DNA of 64,000 nucleotides from NCBI RefSeq assembly GCF_022834715.1, contig NZ_BQKC01000001.1:904501-968500 (forward strand), in the 5' to 3' direction. Of this stretch, positions 56,201 to 62,725 are shown piece after piece. This stretch comes from Granulimonas faecalis. GTDB lineage: Bacteria; Actinomycetota; Coriobacteriia; Coriobacteriales; Atopobiaceae. Both the position numbers and the translations under genes were made by a program. Positions within the stretch are counted from its first letter, which is position 1; every line of letters begins with the position of its first letter. The notes under the pieces are model-generated. The model was not told where the DNA came from and did no database searches. It saw nothing but the letters and a program-made list of their open reading frames with translations.

Positions 56201-58343
56201 CAACGAGATCGTGCCCCTGGCTGCCTCCATCATGGACATCAACATCGAGCAGTCCTACCACGCCCGCATGGGCGGGGCCTACAAGCCGTTCCCTGGGGCG
56301 CTCCTCTGTGACACCTTCCAGTTGGGGGAGGAGGACAATGTCATCGACCGGGGGACCTTCCTCGAGAACAGCGAGCGCATCGAGGAGCAGGTGAACACGC
56401 CCATCACGGTCATCGTGGGAAACCCGCCGTACCGTGCCGGTGACAAGAACAACACGGGCAACCAGAACGCGAAGTACAAGACGTTAGATGGGCGCATCGC
56501 CGAGACCTATGCGGCGAATACAAAGGCGAGCAACAAGAACTCCCTCTACAACCACTACATCCGTGCGTTCCGCTGGGCCAGCGACCGCATTGGAGACAGC
56601 GGAATAGTGTGTTTCGTCTCCGGAGGCGGCTGGCTCTCTGGCGAATCTGGTGAAGGGGTCAGGCGTTGTTTCACGGAAGAGTTCAACGATATATATGTAT
56701 ACGATCTACGGGGAAACAAAGAGTTCCGTCGGCTTTCCCGAGAGCAGCTCGATGCCGAGGGCGACAATTTGTTCGGAAGTGGCTCTAAGTCCCCGATAAC
56801 CGTCACGCTCCTGGTTAAGAACCCGGTATCTTCAGGGCGCGGGATAATACATTACCGGAATATCGGGGATGGTCTCTCTCGTCAGGAAAAGTTGGACATT
56901 CTCAAAGAGGCAGTGGGCGTCGACCCCCAGTGGGACACTGTTATTCCCGACCGTCACGGAGACTGGCTCGATCAGCGAGACGACTCTTGGTATGAATTCG
57001 CGCCGATGGGCATCGAGAAGCGTAAGGGTATCCTCGGACTCTTTGATATTTGGTCCTGCGGACTGAAAACACAGAGGGATCCTTGGGCATGGGGCTACTC
57101 AAAGAGCCAGGTCGCCCATCAGATGGCTGAACTCATTGGCAATACCAATGATGCTGTCGATGAGATGAGATGCATGGGCTCAAAGACCGTTCCCAGGGAC
57201 GATAAGCGCTACAGCTGGACGAGGCGCATCGAGGACTATGCCAAGCGGCATATGAATATCGACTACGTTCCGGACTCGGTCGTAGTGGGCTGCTATAGGC
57301 CGTTCTGCAAGCAGTGGGTTTACTACGAGCGGACGATGAACGAAAGGACCTACCAGCAACCCCGCTTTTTCCCGCTCGCCGCAGGCGAGCGGGCGAAAGG
57401 ACCTACCAGCAACCCCAATGCTGCCTCTTTGACAGAGGTGACGGCTGAGGCTGGTATGAAGGGAAAAAGCGGCCGAAATGACCTACCAGCAATGTCCCCT
57501 CACTGTCTCACAAATCTCGAGATATGTATGACCGGCCCAGCTTCGGGACGAGAGTTCTCATGTCTTATATCAGCTCAAGTTCCTGATTTGCACATGCAGA
57601 GCACTTCCCAGTGCTTCCCCCTCTACTGGTACGACGAGCCGTCGGGCGATGGGCTTCTCGGCCGCTCCGAGCCCGTGCGCCACGACGCCATCACCGATGA
57701 ATCCTTGGCCGTGTTCCAGGAGACCTACGGAGACACCTCCATCACCAAGGAGGACATCTTCTTCTACGTCTACGGCCTGCTCCACTCGCCGGAGTACCGC
57801 AAGCGCTTCGCCAACAACCTCAAGAAGGAGCTGCCCCGCATACCGCTCGCCAAGGATTTCCGTGCGTTCGAGCAGGCCGGCCGCAAGCTCGGCGAGCTCC
57901 ATGTGAACTATGAGTCGGTGGAGCCCTGGCCCGTGGAAGAGGCCGGCTGCTCGGAGAACCCCGGACGGACCGAGAAGATGGCCTGGGGCAAGGTGCGCGA
58001 CAAGAAGACCGGCAAGCTCGTCAAGGACTTCACCGTCCTCAAGGTGTCCGACAGCCTCACCCTGCGCGGCATCCCCGAGCGGGCCCAGGAGTACGTGGTC
58101 AACGGCAAGAGCGCCCTTGCATGGCTGGTGGACCGTTACCAGATGAAGGTGGACAAGAAGAGCGGCATCGTCAACGACCCCAACCTCTACGCGCCGGACA
58201 ACCCGCGCTACATCGTAGACCTCGTGGAGTCGGTCATTACGGTGTCCTTGGAGACGCTGGACATCGTTGACTCCCTGCCGACCCTGAACGAGCTGCCGCA
58301 CCCGGCCAACTGGCCGGCAGCCTGGAGCATGGACGCAAAATGA
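53238..58343 (+). CDS. Type ISP single-chain restriction-modification enzyme
   Basis: This 1701-residue protein combines all R-M activities. In order it has an Mrr-like nuclease (about residues 50-100, 'GIDLVARD' and 'IQAKCY'), a superfamily 2 helicase (Walker A 'ACGTGKT' near 205, 'CDEAH' near 334, 'QSVGRVMR' near 612), a coupler, an adenine methyltransferase (motif I 'DGFAGTGTYL' near 955, motif IV 'NPPY' near 1062) and a target-recognition region to the end ('QCFPLYWYDE'). This is the plan of LlaGI/LlaBIII, which translocate along DNA before cutting. The GTG start follows AAGGA, which is partly inside a hairpin (53215-53233). DNA from about 56440 to 57600 is lower in G+C and carries internal repeats. 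Confidence 0.9.
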   Translation: MGESQVNLSVREVFDRIVAESVNKKDQGTAWERAVKFFLENDPLYADRFDGVWMWADAPTNNGKQDVGIDLVARDAKTGEYWAIQAKCYTDAALSEGSVATFFMQATEDVYTYRVLADTAVKLTKNLEAYINEHDNVVRIGLDDIERSNLPWQDFYTNGMHLTCEEVRQGRERLVFEPRKHQRRAIDAVKAEFETADRTTLVMACGTGKTLTALRLAEELVPGGTVLFLAPSISLVAQSMRDWAEQVRGRLNSYVVCSDPKASSLGKGDPAEVAESYGTLSMVPYPATTNSGLLASRFRADPGALNVVFSTYQSIDVIHEAQEAGLPSFDLVICDEAHRTTGRMHGEDGKADETAFVRVHDNAWIDARRRLYMTATPRVYQTKDDEKLAGMAKVSDGLVASMDNPEVYGRICHRLSFGAAVSQGLLTDYKLVVMQVDQSMMPRSIQRLVANNANEIEMPDAARFLGVWKALFDRTHAGGVMDIEGAGVVEGEDTRRVLHHAIAFAANIAASKFLSDQFQHVVDAYLQGMEEEGSDSGDGGRHVRVDVRHVDGTMTAPERAERLDWLAGGDDDDVCRILSNARCLSEGIDVPALDAVVYLSKRRSKVDIIQSVGRVMRTSAGKRYGYIIIPIFVADGSDPGEALSSSREYGRIWDVVSALRSHDERLDAKINAASLGDSEPLKEVVEFEVLDPSRLDRPKNVAHRAHRVGEDARDEDYEPTAPEKLKRGEVDPNQGQLLLGEDEDSLQEMARAIRAQIVRKCGTKIYWNEWAGDVGAVTRARADQIRSLVAEPGEAADAFDGFLTGLRDTLNPDYDADRAVDVLAQHEVTRPIFDALFNQDQVREGNPIVAGIDRALTALYDAGLRSSLDSPELNDLYSQVRVIASQVQSDAAKQNLIKELYNDFFAAAFKGTAEELGIVYTPVEVVDAQLHMVQRALEREFGQHLGDRGVHVLDGFAGTGTYLTRLIEDPTLISDEDLPYKYEHDLHSNEIVPLAASIMDINIEQSYHARMGGAYKPFPGALLCDTFQLGEEDNVIDRGTFLENSERIEEQVNTPITVIVGNPPYRAGDKNNTGNQNAKYKTLDGRIAETYAANTKASNKNSLYNHYIRAFRWASDRIGDSGIVCFVSGGGWLSGESGEGVRRCFTEEFNDIYVYDLRGNKEFRRLSREQLDAEGDNLFGSGSKSPITVTLLVKNPVSSGRGIIHYRNIGDGLSRQEKLDILKEAVGVDPQWDTVIPDRHGDWLDQRDDSWYEFAPMGIEKRKGILGLFDIWSCGLKTQRDPWAWGYSKSQVAHQMAELIGNTNDAVDEMRCMGSKTVPRDDKRYSWTRRIEDYAKRHMNIDYVPDSVVVGCYRPFCKQWVYYERTMNERTYQQPRFFPLAAGERAKGPTSNPNAASLTEVTAEAGMKGKSGRNDLPAMSPHCLTNLEICMTGPASGREFSCLISAQVPDLHMQSTSQCFPLYWYDEPSGDGLLGRSEPVRHDAITDESLAVFQETYGDTSITKEDIFFYVYGLLHSPEYRKRFANNLKKELPRIPLAKDFRAFEQAGRKLGELHVNYESVEPWPVEEAGCSENPGRTEKMAWGKVRDKKTGKLVKDFTVLKVSDSLTLRGIPERAQEYVVNGKSALAWLVDRYQMKVDKKSGIVNDPNLYAPDNPRYIVDLVESVITVSLETLDIVDSLPTLNELPHPANWPAAWSMDAK
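57341..57493 (+). repeat. three short direct repeats and a hairpin inside the R-M recognition region
   Basis: A 23-bp sequence at 57341-57363 recurs exactly at 57394-57416. A third, shorter and slightly altered copy lies at 57474-57492. Between the first two is a perfect 10-bp hairpin (57371-57380 with 57384-57393, loop GCA). The copies are read in three frames (ERTYQQP, KGPTSNP, NDLPAM). The extra 40 or so residues interrupt a region that is normally continuous in Type ISP proteins. Confidence 0.8.
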
Positions 58344-58474
58344 AGCGAGCCTTCGGCTACGGCGAGGTGGTCGGTATCGAGCGCGAGCGGGGCAAGGTCG
58401 TCGTCTTCCTCGACGGCAGGGGGCGCACGTTCCTGTTCCCGAGCGCGTTCTATCAGGGGCTGCTGACGCTGTAG
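58340..58474 (+). CDS. 44-residue SH3-like small protein coupled to the R-M gene
   Basis: The ATG overlaps the R-M stop codon (ATGA), so translation is coupled. The 44-residue product is a short beta-rich module: 'GYGEVVGIERERGKVVVFLD' followed by 'GRGRTFLFPSAFYQGLLTL'. This alternation of G-x-V strands and a closing 'F-P-x-A-F-x-x-G' is typical of small KOW/SH3-like domains attached to some helicases and nucleases. I do not recognise a named family. Its position suggests a factor acting with the R-M enzyme. It was found by reading past the stop; codon use is like the host's. Confidence 0.7.
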   Translation: MKRAFGYGEVVGIERERGKVVVFLDGRGRTFLFPSAFYQGLLTL

Positions 58475-58484
58475 CACATGGATG

Positions 58485-58515
58485 GGGCCGTGCCCGGGAA
58501 AGTCGGGCACGGCCC
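58485..58515. terminator. hairpin between convergent small genes
   Basis: A 12-bp perfect stem (58485-58496 with 58504-58515) with a 7-base loop lies just after the R-M/small-protein unit and just after the stop of the small gene on the other strand. The T-run is weak (TCTC), so it may act as a bidirectional stop or as a processing hairpin. Confidence 0.6.
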
Positions 58516-58528
58516 TCTCGGAGAGGCG

Positions 58529-58660
58529 CTAGTCCTTCTTCTTTATCTCGTCGTACGCCGCCACGCCTATGACGAGGAGGCAGTAAGCGCCCCTGAGAAA
58601 CACGGCGATCGCAATGACTGCGCCGGCCACTTCGGCAACGATGAGAGGATTCATGGCCAT
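58529..58660 (-). CDS. possible 43-residue single-span membrane protein
   Basis: An open frame of 44 codons on the minus strand starts with ATG and encodes 'AMNPLIVAEVAGAVIAIAVF' and then 'LRGAYCLLVIGVAAYDEIKK'. This is one or two hydrophobic helices closing with a charged tail (KKKD). It lies convergent with the R-M unit. A second ATG two codons later (58654) could be the start. The ribosome-binding site is weak, so it is only a candidate. Confidence 0.4.
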   Translation of the reverse strand: MAMNPLIVAEVAGAVIAIAVFLRGAYCLLVIGVAAYDEIKKKD

Positions 58661-58965
58661 CTCGATTCTGTCAATGAAAGACGTCTAGTCGATAGTGATG
58701 ATGAGCCGTGTGCCGGAGATGTTCCCTTTGAGAAAGCGGGTGCTGGAGCTCTGAAACACGGGCTCATGGTAGCGGGTGGTCTGTGTGGGCCATGTCCGCA
58801 CCCCAGTCGAGCGAGCTGCTGTCAATCGCTTCCTTTCCGAGGCAAATATAGGCCATTCTCTGCCACTTTGGCGTTGCTGTCGTTGCCGCAATTGCTAAAT
58901 GATTATAGAACCAATAATATTGGCATCTATAGCATGAAGTTACCTTCTCAATCGGCAATTATAAG
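58661..58965. other. 305-bp region without a recognisable gene, falling in G+C
   Basis: G+C content falls along this stretch from about 55-60% to near 35%. A minus-strand frame (58685-58891) ends in 'NISGTRLIITID', which looks protein-like, but its start half does not. It may be the tail of a lost gene. I see no RNA gene or promoter I can support. Confidence 0.4.
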
Positions 58966-59494
58966 ATGGAAGTCTATAAGCTGATACCTTCCAGTTCGGC
59001 TACTCTTGATTTGATTCAGATTGTTCTTAAACATAGCTTAGGAGTTTAGTAATAGATGCAAATCTCGAGATTGTTCTGAGTGCTCTTCTTTCCGATTGGA
59101 ATGCAGTAAGTGACTTCTTGAGTTCTCCTCAAGAGTTCTTGCAGTCCGCTGGACTATCATTATTGGTAGTTTAGAAGTCGCATTACTTCACTTGCATGAG
59201 GCTGGGTTTGCTTGGTGTGATTTGTCGTTTGACAACATCCTCGTCAACAAGACATGGGATTCACTGGTTGTCTCTGACCTAGAAAATGCAACAACATCTT
59301 CTAATGCGGAAGAACCTCTTTATTCAACTCCAGGATTTACTCTTTATGAAACTGGTGTTCTTGCATCCAAAAGAGATGATGCAGCCTTAAAAGCACTAAG
59401 ACTCTATCTAGACAATCCCATTTTAACCATTAACTGCATAAGGACTGGAGATTTTAGTCCTTTTTGGAAGGATGTGGAGCATGGCTCACATTGA
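58966..59494 (+). pseudogene. decayed, AT-rich kinase-like gene (two frame breaks)
   Basis: Three overlapping frames continue one another: 58966-59049 ('MEVYKLIPSSSATLDLIQIV'), 59037-59174 ('LVIDANLEIVLSALLSDWNA') and 59114-59494. The last has a protein-kinase C-lobe: 'LHLHEAGFAWCDLSFDNILV' holds the catalytic-loop D and N, 'VVSDLENATT' is like the metal-binding D-x-G/E step, and 'STPGFTLYE' resembles the activation-segment end. This kinase style is found in class III/IV lanthipeptide synthetases as well as in other kinases. G+C content (about 40-45%) is far below the genome, so it was probably acquired and then damaged. Its end overlaps the start of an ABC transporter gene. Confidence 0.6.
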
Positions 59495-60398
59495 TGGTCG
59501 GCTCCTTTGGGCAGAACGCCTGACCGTGAGCTATCGGGCTTCAGGGCGCCCCGCCCTCGACGATGTATCCCTCGACATCAGCGCCGGTTCCATCCACGGG
59601 TTGCTCGGTCGCAACGGGGCGGGGAAGTCAACGCTCATGCACGCCCTTCTGGGCATGGCTCGTCTCGATTCGGGGAGGGTCGGGCGCTCCCCGGGCGTCC
59701 GGGTGGGTTGGTGTGCCCAGAAGCTTGTCATCGACTGGTTCCTAGGTGTCCATGACAACGTGCTCCTTGGCGCGCGGCTTCGTGGGCTGACGGGCCGCTC
59801 TGCCCGCCGCGCCGCCGACGAGGTGCTCGATGCCGTGGGGCTCTCGGACAAAGCGCCGCGCGACCCCGAGGAGCTCTCCGGCGGGGAGCAGCAGCGCCTT
59901 ATGCTTGCCCGCACCCTCGCTTTCGACCCCGACGTCTACATTCTCGACGAGCCGTTCGTCGGGCTCGACGCCTTGGTGAAGCGTGGCCTCATGGGTGTGC
60001 TGCGCGAGCGGTCGACCCGTGGCTCCGCGGTCCTCGTGAGCTCCCACGAGCTCGATGTGGTCGAGCACGATGTCGACCACATCACCCTGCTCGACGGAGG
60101 CCGCCGCGCGTTCTCTGGAGACAGGGGGGCGTTCATTGCTCGGTTCGTTCCCATGGACACGGTCCGTCTGGTCTTTGACCGCCCGGTGACAGCCGACGAC
60201 GAGGCGGGGGTCGCCGGTTCGCGCTTGGGCGGGGCCAACGCATTGGAGGTGGAGGTGCCGTCCGGAAGCCCCATCCCCGACCTCCTGTCCATGGCGGCGT
60301 CGCTCGGCGGCGTGATCGATGTGGTCCGCACGGCGTCAACCTTGGGAGATGCCGTGGAGGCGGCCTATGACCGTATGGGCGCCGGGGAAGGGCGGTGA
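59481..60398 (+). CDS. ABC exporter ATP-binding protein
   Basis: This 305-residue ATPase has Walker A 'GRNGAGKST', signature 'LSGGEQQRLMLARTLAF', Walker B 'VYILDEPFVGLDALV' and the H-loop 'VSSHELDVVEHD', followed by a C-terminal extension of about 80 residues. It is of the ABC-2/multidrug or bacteriocin-export type. The ATG at 59481 has GGAAGGATG upstream; an alternative ATG at 59472 leaves no room for that site. It overlaps the decayed kinase-like frame and the permease gene (GTGA), so the three form one transcription unit. Unlike the kinase, its G+C is high. Substrate unknown. Confidence 0.88.
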   Translation: MAHIDGRLLWAERLTVSYRASGRPALDDVSLDISAGSIHGLLGRNGAGKSTLMHALLGMARLDSGRVGRSPGVRVGWCAQKLVIDWFLGVHDNVLLGARLRGLTGRSARRAADEVLDAVGLSDKAPRDPEELSGGEQQRLMLARTLAFDPDVYILDEPFVGLDALVKRGLMGVLRERSTRGSAVLVSSHELDVVEHDVDHITLLDGGRRAFSGDRGAFIARFVPMDTVRLVFDRPVTADDEAGVAGSRLGGANALEVEVPSGSPIPDLLSMAASLGGVIDVVRTASTLGDAVEAAYDRMGAGEGR

Positions 60399-61168
60399 CG
60401 GCGATGGCCGATTTTCTCAGGGGTTTTGCGCTCACGGTTCAGTTTGAGGTGAAGGCCGCACGCCTCACCAGTGTTGCCGGCCTACCGGGGCTGTTGGCCT
60501 ACCCGATCTTCTACAGCCTCTTTGTCGTGACCGCGCTCTCGTCGAGCGACGGTCGCACCGAGCCGTCCATGACGGCCTTTCTGGCAGTCGGCGTCGTGGG
60601 CATGCAGGCGGTCTCCATGATGAGCCAGGTGATCTACCGCTGGACCCTCGAGCGAAAGTGGTCCCTTGGCTGCCTCAAGCTTGCCAGCGGGGTGTCGAGG
60701 GGCGGGTACTACGCAGGGATGCTCTGTGTGCCGCTCATAACGCTGCTGTGTCAGGGAGCCTGCATCGTCGTCGTGGCAGAGGTCGTCACCGGGTTCAACG
60801 CCCCGATCGATGTGCCGGCCCTGGCGGCGGGCTCCCTCCTGTGCGGCCTGTTCTGGTCGGCCGCGGGGTGCGTCGTCACGGCCGCCATCACGTCCTACCG
60901 CACCCGCGACCTGACGGTGAGCCTTCTCATGACACCGCTCATGTTCAGCGCCCCCACGCTTTACCGTCTGGACCAGGCCCCGGTGTTCCTCAAGGTCATC
61001 GCTGCCGTGAACCCCCTCACCTACCAGCTCGACCTCATGCGCGACCTGGCTTCGGGAGTCATGCCGGCGGCTGGTCTGGCCGTCGTGCTTGGGCTCACGC
61101 TGGTCATGGTAACCCTCGGCTATGTCAGTACCGAGCGCATGCGCACCGTTGCCAACGAGGGGGCATGA
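60395..61168 (+). CDS. ABC-2 type permease
   Basis: This 257-residue membrane protein has six hydrophobic segments in the ABC-2 arrangement, with the conserved late loop 'VIAAVNPLTYQLDLMRDLAS' before the last helix. The GTG start overlaps the ATPase stop (GTGA). It forms a two-gene exporter with the ATPase. With the kinase-like remnant upstream a peptide or lipid export role is possible, but the substrate is not shown. Confidence 0.85.
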   Translation: MTAMADFLRGFALTVQFEVKAARLTSVAGLPGLLAYPIFYSLFVVTALSSSDGRTEPSMTAFLAVGVVGMQAVSMMSQVIYRWTLERKWSLGCLKLASGVSRGGYYAGMLCVPLITLLCQGACIVVVAEVVTGFNAPIDVPALAAGSLLCGLFWSAAGCVVTAAITSYRTRDLTVSLLMTPLMFSAPTLYRLDQAPVFLKVIAAVNPLTYQLDLMRDLASGVMPAAGLAVVLGLTLVMVTLGYVSTERMRTVANEGA

Positions 61169-61291
61169 CCTCAAGCGGCCTGCCCCATGGGCCCCTGACT
61201 CGACCGCGGGGGATCGCTTGGCCCTTCTCGCCGCCAATCGAGGCGTGCCGGGCGCCCCAAGGTCGATGCAGGTGACCGTTGGACCGTCCGA

Positions 61292-61591
61292 TCATGTGAG
61301 CCTGCGCACCCGCTGGGGCAGCCCCTGGGACGCCCGCGCCCTTCCGCAGTCGGTCTCGTAGGGGTCCACGGCGTCGATGATGCGGTCCGTGACCACGAAC
61401 GTGTTGCAGACGTCGAGCAGCGTGGCCAGGCTCACGGAGGCATCGCCGTTCTCCGGCCTCGACAGGGTCGAGCGCGAGACGCCCGCCATGTCGGCCAGCT
61501 CCTCCGACTTGAGACCCTGCATCCTCCGCCAGTCTCCGATCGACTGCCCTATGTCCTCGGCGACCCGTCTCGCCCTGCGCGTTTCTCCTCC
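61292..61591 (-). pseudogene. truncated XRE/HipB-like HTH regulator
   Basis: On the minus strand the frame reads 'VAEDIGQSIGDWRRMQGLKS', 'EELADMAGVSRSTLSRPENG' and 'DASVSLATLLDVCNTFVVTD', a helix-turn-helix of the XRE type resembling HipB-family antitoxins. The only ATG (61522) lies inside the first helix. Upstream of it the frame stays open and protein-like but has no start codon before it meets the hairpin array near 61595. The Pro in 'SRPENG' replaces a usual Leu/Ile. No HipA partner is present. It is probably a remnant whose 5' end was lost at the array. Confidence 0.6.
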
Positions 61592-61594
61592 GCC

Positions 61595-61997
61595 GTGCGG
61601 AGTGGGCCAGCCTTCTCCGCACCGTCTCGCCAGGGGAGTGAGGAGTGTGTGCCCTTACTCCTCACTCCGAGCTTCCGTGGTGAGGAGCAGCCATTGCCAC
61701 TCCTCACGTTCGCCTTCCAGAATGCGGAGCAGCCCACGCCACTCCGCATTTTTCATCGTCGGACTGCGGAGTGGGCTACGTCACTTCTCGCTCCAATCAC
61801 CCTCGGTGCGGAGTACCGCCGCGGACTCCGCACCGAACGACATCCCGATGAGGACAGGTCCTGATTTCTCCTCGTTTTTCACCGCCAAGTGAGGGAAATC
61901 GCGATTTGTCCGCACCGTCGGCCTTCAGAGTGAGGACAAATCCAGATCTCCCCTCGATCTCCGCCGCAAAATGAGGGGAAATCTCGATTGCCTCTCA
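61595..61997. repeat. array of covarying palindromic hairpins
   Basis: At least ten hairpin-like units stand in line. Clear stems are 61595-61602/61615-61622 (GTGCGGAG), 61635-61646/61657-61668 (12 bp), 61680-61687/61700-61707 (GTGAGGAG), 61721-61729/61742-61750 (9 bp) and 61804-61814/61825-61835 (11 bp), each with 10-12 base loops. Weaker units follow near 61766, 61850, 61890, 61930 and 61972. The arms differ between units but stay complementary, so pairing is conserved rather than sequence. No gene is recognised in 61601-62164 apart from this array and the def leader. Confidence 0.75.
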
Positions 61998-62164
61998 GGC
62001 CGCGCCGTCGAACGGGGGCACATCCCGGTCTCCCTCCTCCGGCCCGCCCGCGGCAAGTCGACAAGCTCGCTCCCAACGGCCGGCCGCCCGTCCTCGCAGC
62101 TCCCCGCTCACGGTCCCCCTCTCCGGGTAGAATGCTGGGTGGAAAACCTACCGTGAGGAGACCC

Positions 62165-62716
62165 ATGGCCGATATAGATGCGATGCTTGATGACATCGTC
62201 CTCATGGGCGACCCCGTGCTCACCCGCGAGGCCAGCCCCATCGACGAGATAACCCCCCAGGTACGCGCCCTCGCCGAGCGCATGATCGACGACATGTACG
62301 CCGCCGAGGGCTGCGGCCTGGCCGCCCCGCAGGTGGGGGAGTCGGTGGCCATGGTGGTCATCGACTGCGACTACGGCGACGGCACCAAGAAGAACCCCTA
62401 CGTCCTCATCAACCCCCAGATCGTGGAGCAGTCCGAGGAGACCTTCACCGGCTCCGAGGGCTGCCTGTCGTTCCCCGGCGTCACCGTGGAGGTGGAGCGT
62501 CCCCGCCACGTGGTGGTGCACGCCCAGAACCTCGACGGCGACCTCATGCGCTACGAGGCCGACGGCACGCTGCTGGCCCGCTGCCTCCAGCACGAGATCG
62601 ACCACCTCCACGGCACCGTGATGCTCGACCACCTCGGCCCCATCGCGCGTGCCCGTGCTGCCACCCGCGTCCGCCAGGCCATCGCCGAGGGCGTCCGCCC
62701 CGGCGAGACCGAGTAG
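62165..62716 (+). CDS. def: peptide deformylase
   Basis: This enzyme removes the formyl group from nascent proteins. The 183-residue protein has the three family motifs: 'GCGLAAPQVG', 'EGCLSFPG' (metal-binding Cys) and 'HEIDHLHG' (metal-binding His pair and catalytic Glu). The ATG follows GAGGAGACC, and a TAGAAT -10 candidate lies at 62128-62133. It starts the def-fmt-rsmB unit, 11 kb from priA. Confidence 0.97.
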   Translation: MADIDAMLDDIVLMGDPVLTREASPIDEITPQVRALAERMIDDMYAAEGCGLAAPQVGESVAMVVIDCDYGDGTKKNPYVLINPQIVEQSEETFTGSEGCLSFPGVTVEVERPRHVVVHAQNLDGDLMRYEADGTLLARCLQHEIDHLHGTVMLDHLGPIARARAATRVRQAIAEGVRPGETE

Positions 62717-62725
62717 GGGGCCGCC

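Noticed and set aside
61549-61864. Short Ser/Arg/Gly-rich frames on both strands beginning with Met-Arg-Ser-Gly
   Set aside because: They are produced by translation of the repeated hairpin arms; similar peptides appear on both strands, so they are not treated as genes.
61595-61997. CRISPR array
   Set aside because: Units are hairpins with differing arms, spacing varies, there are no identical direct repeats with unique spacers, and no cas gene is near.
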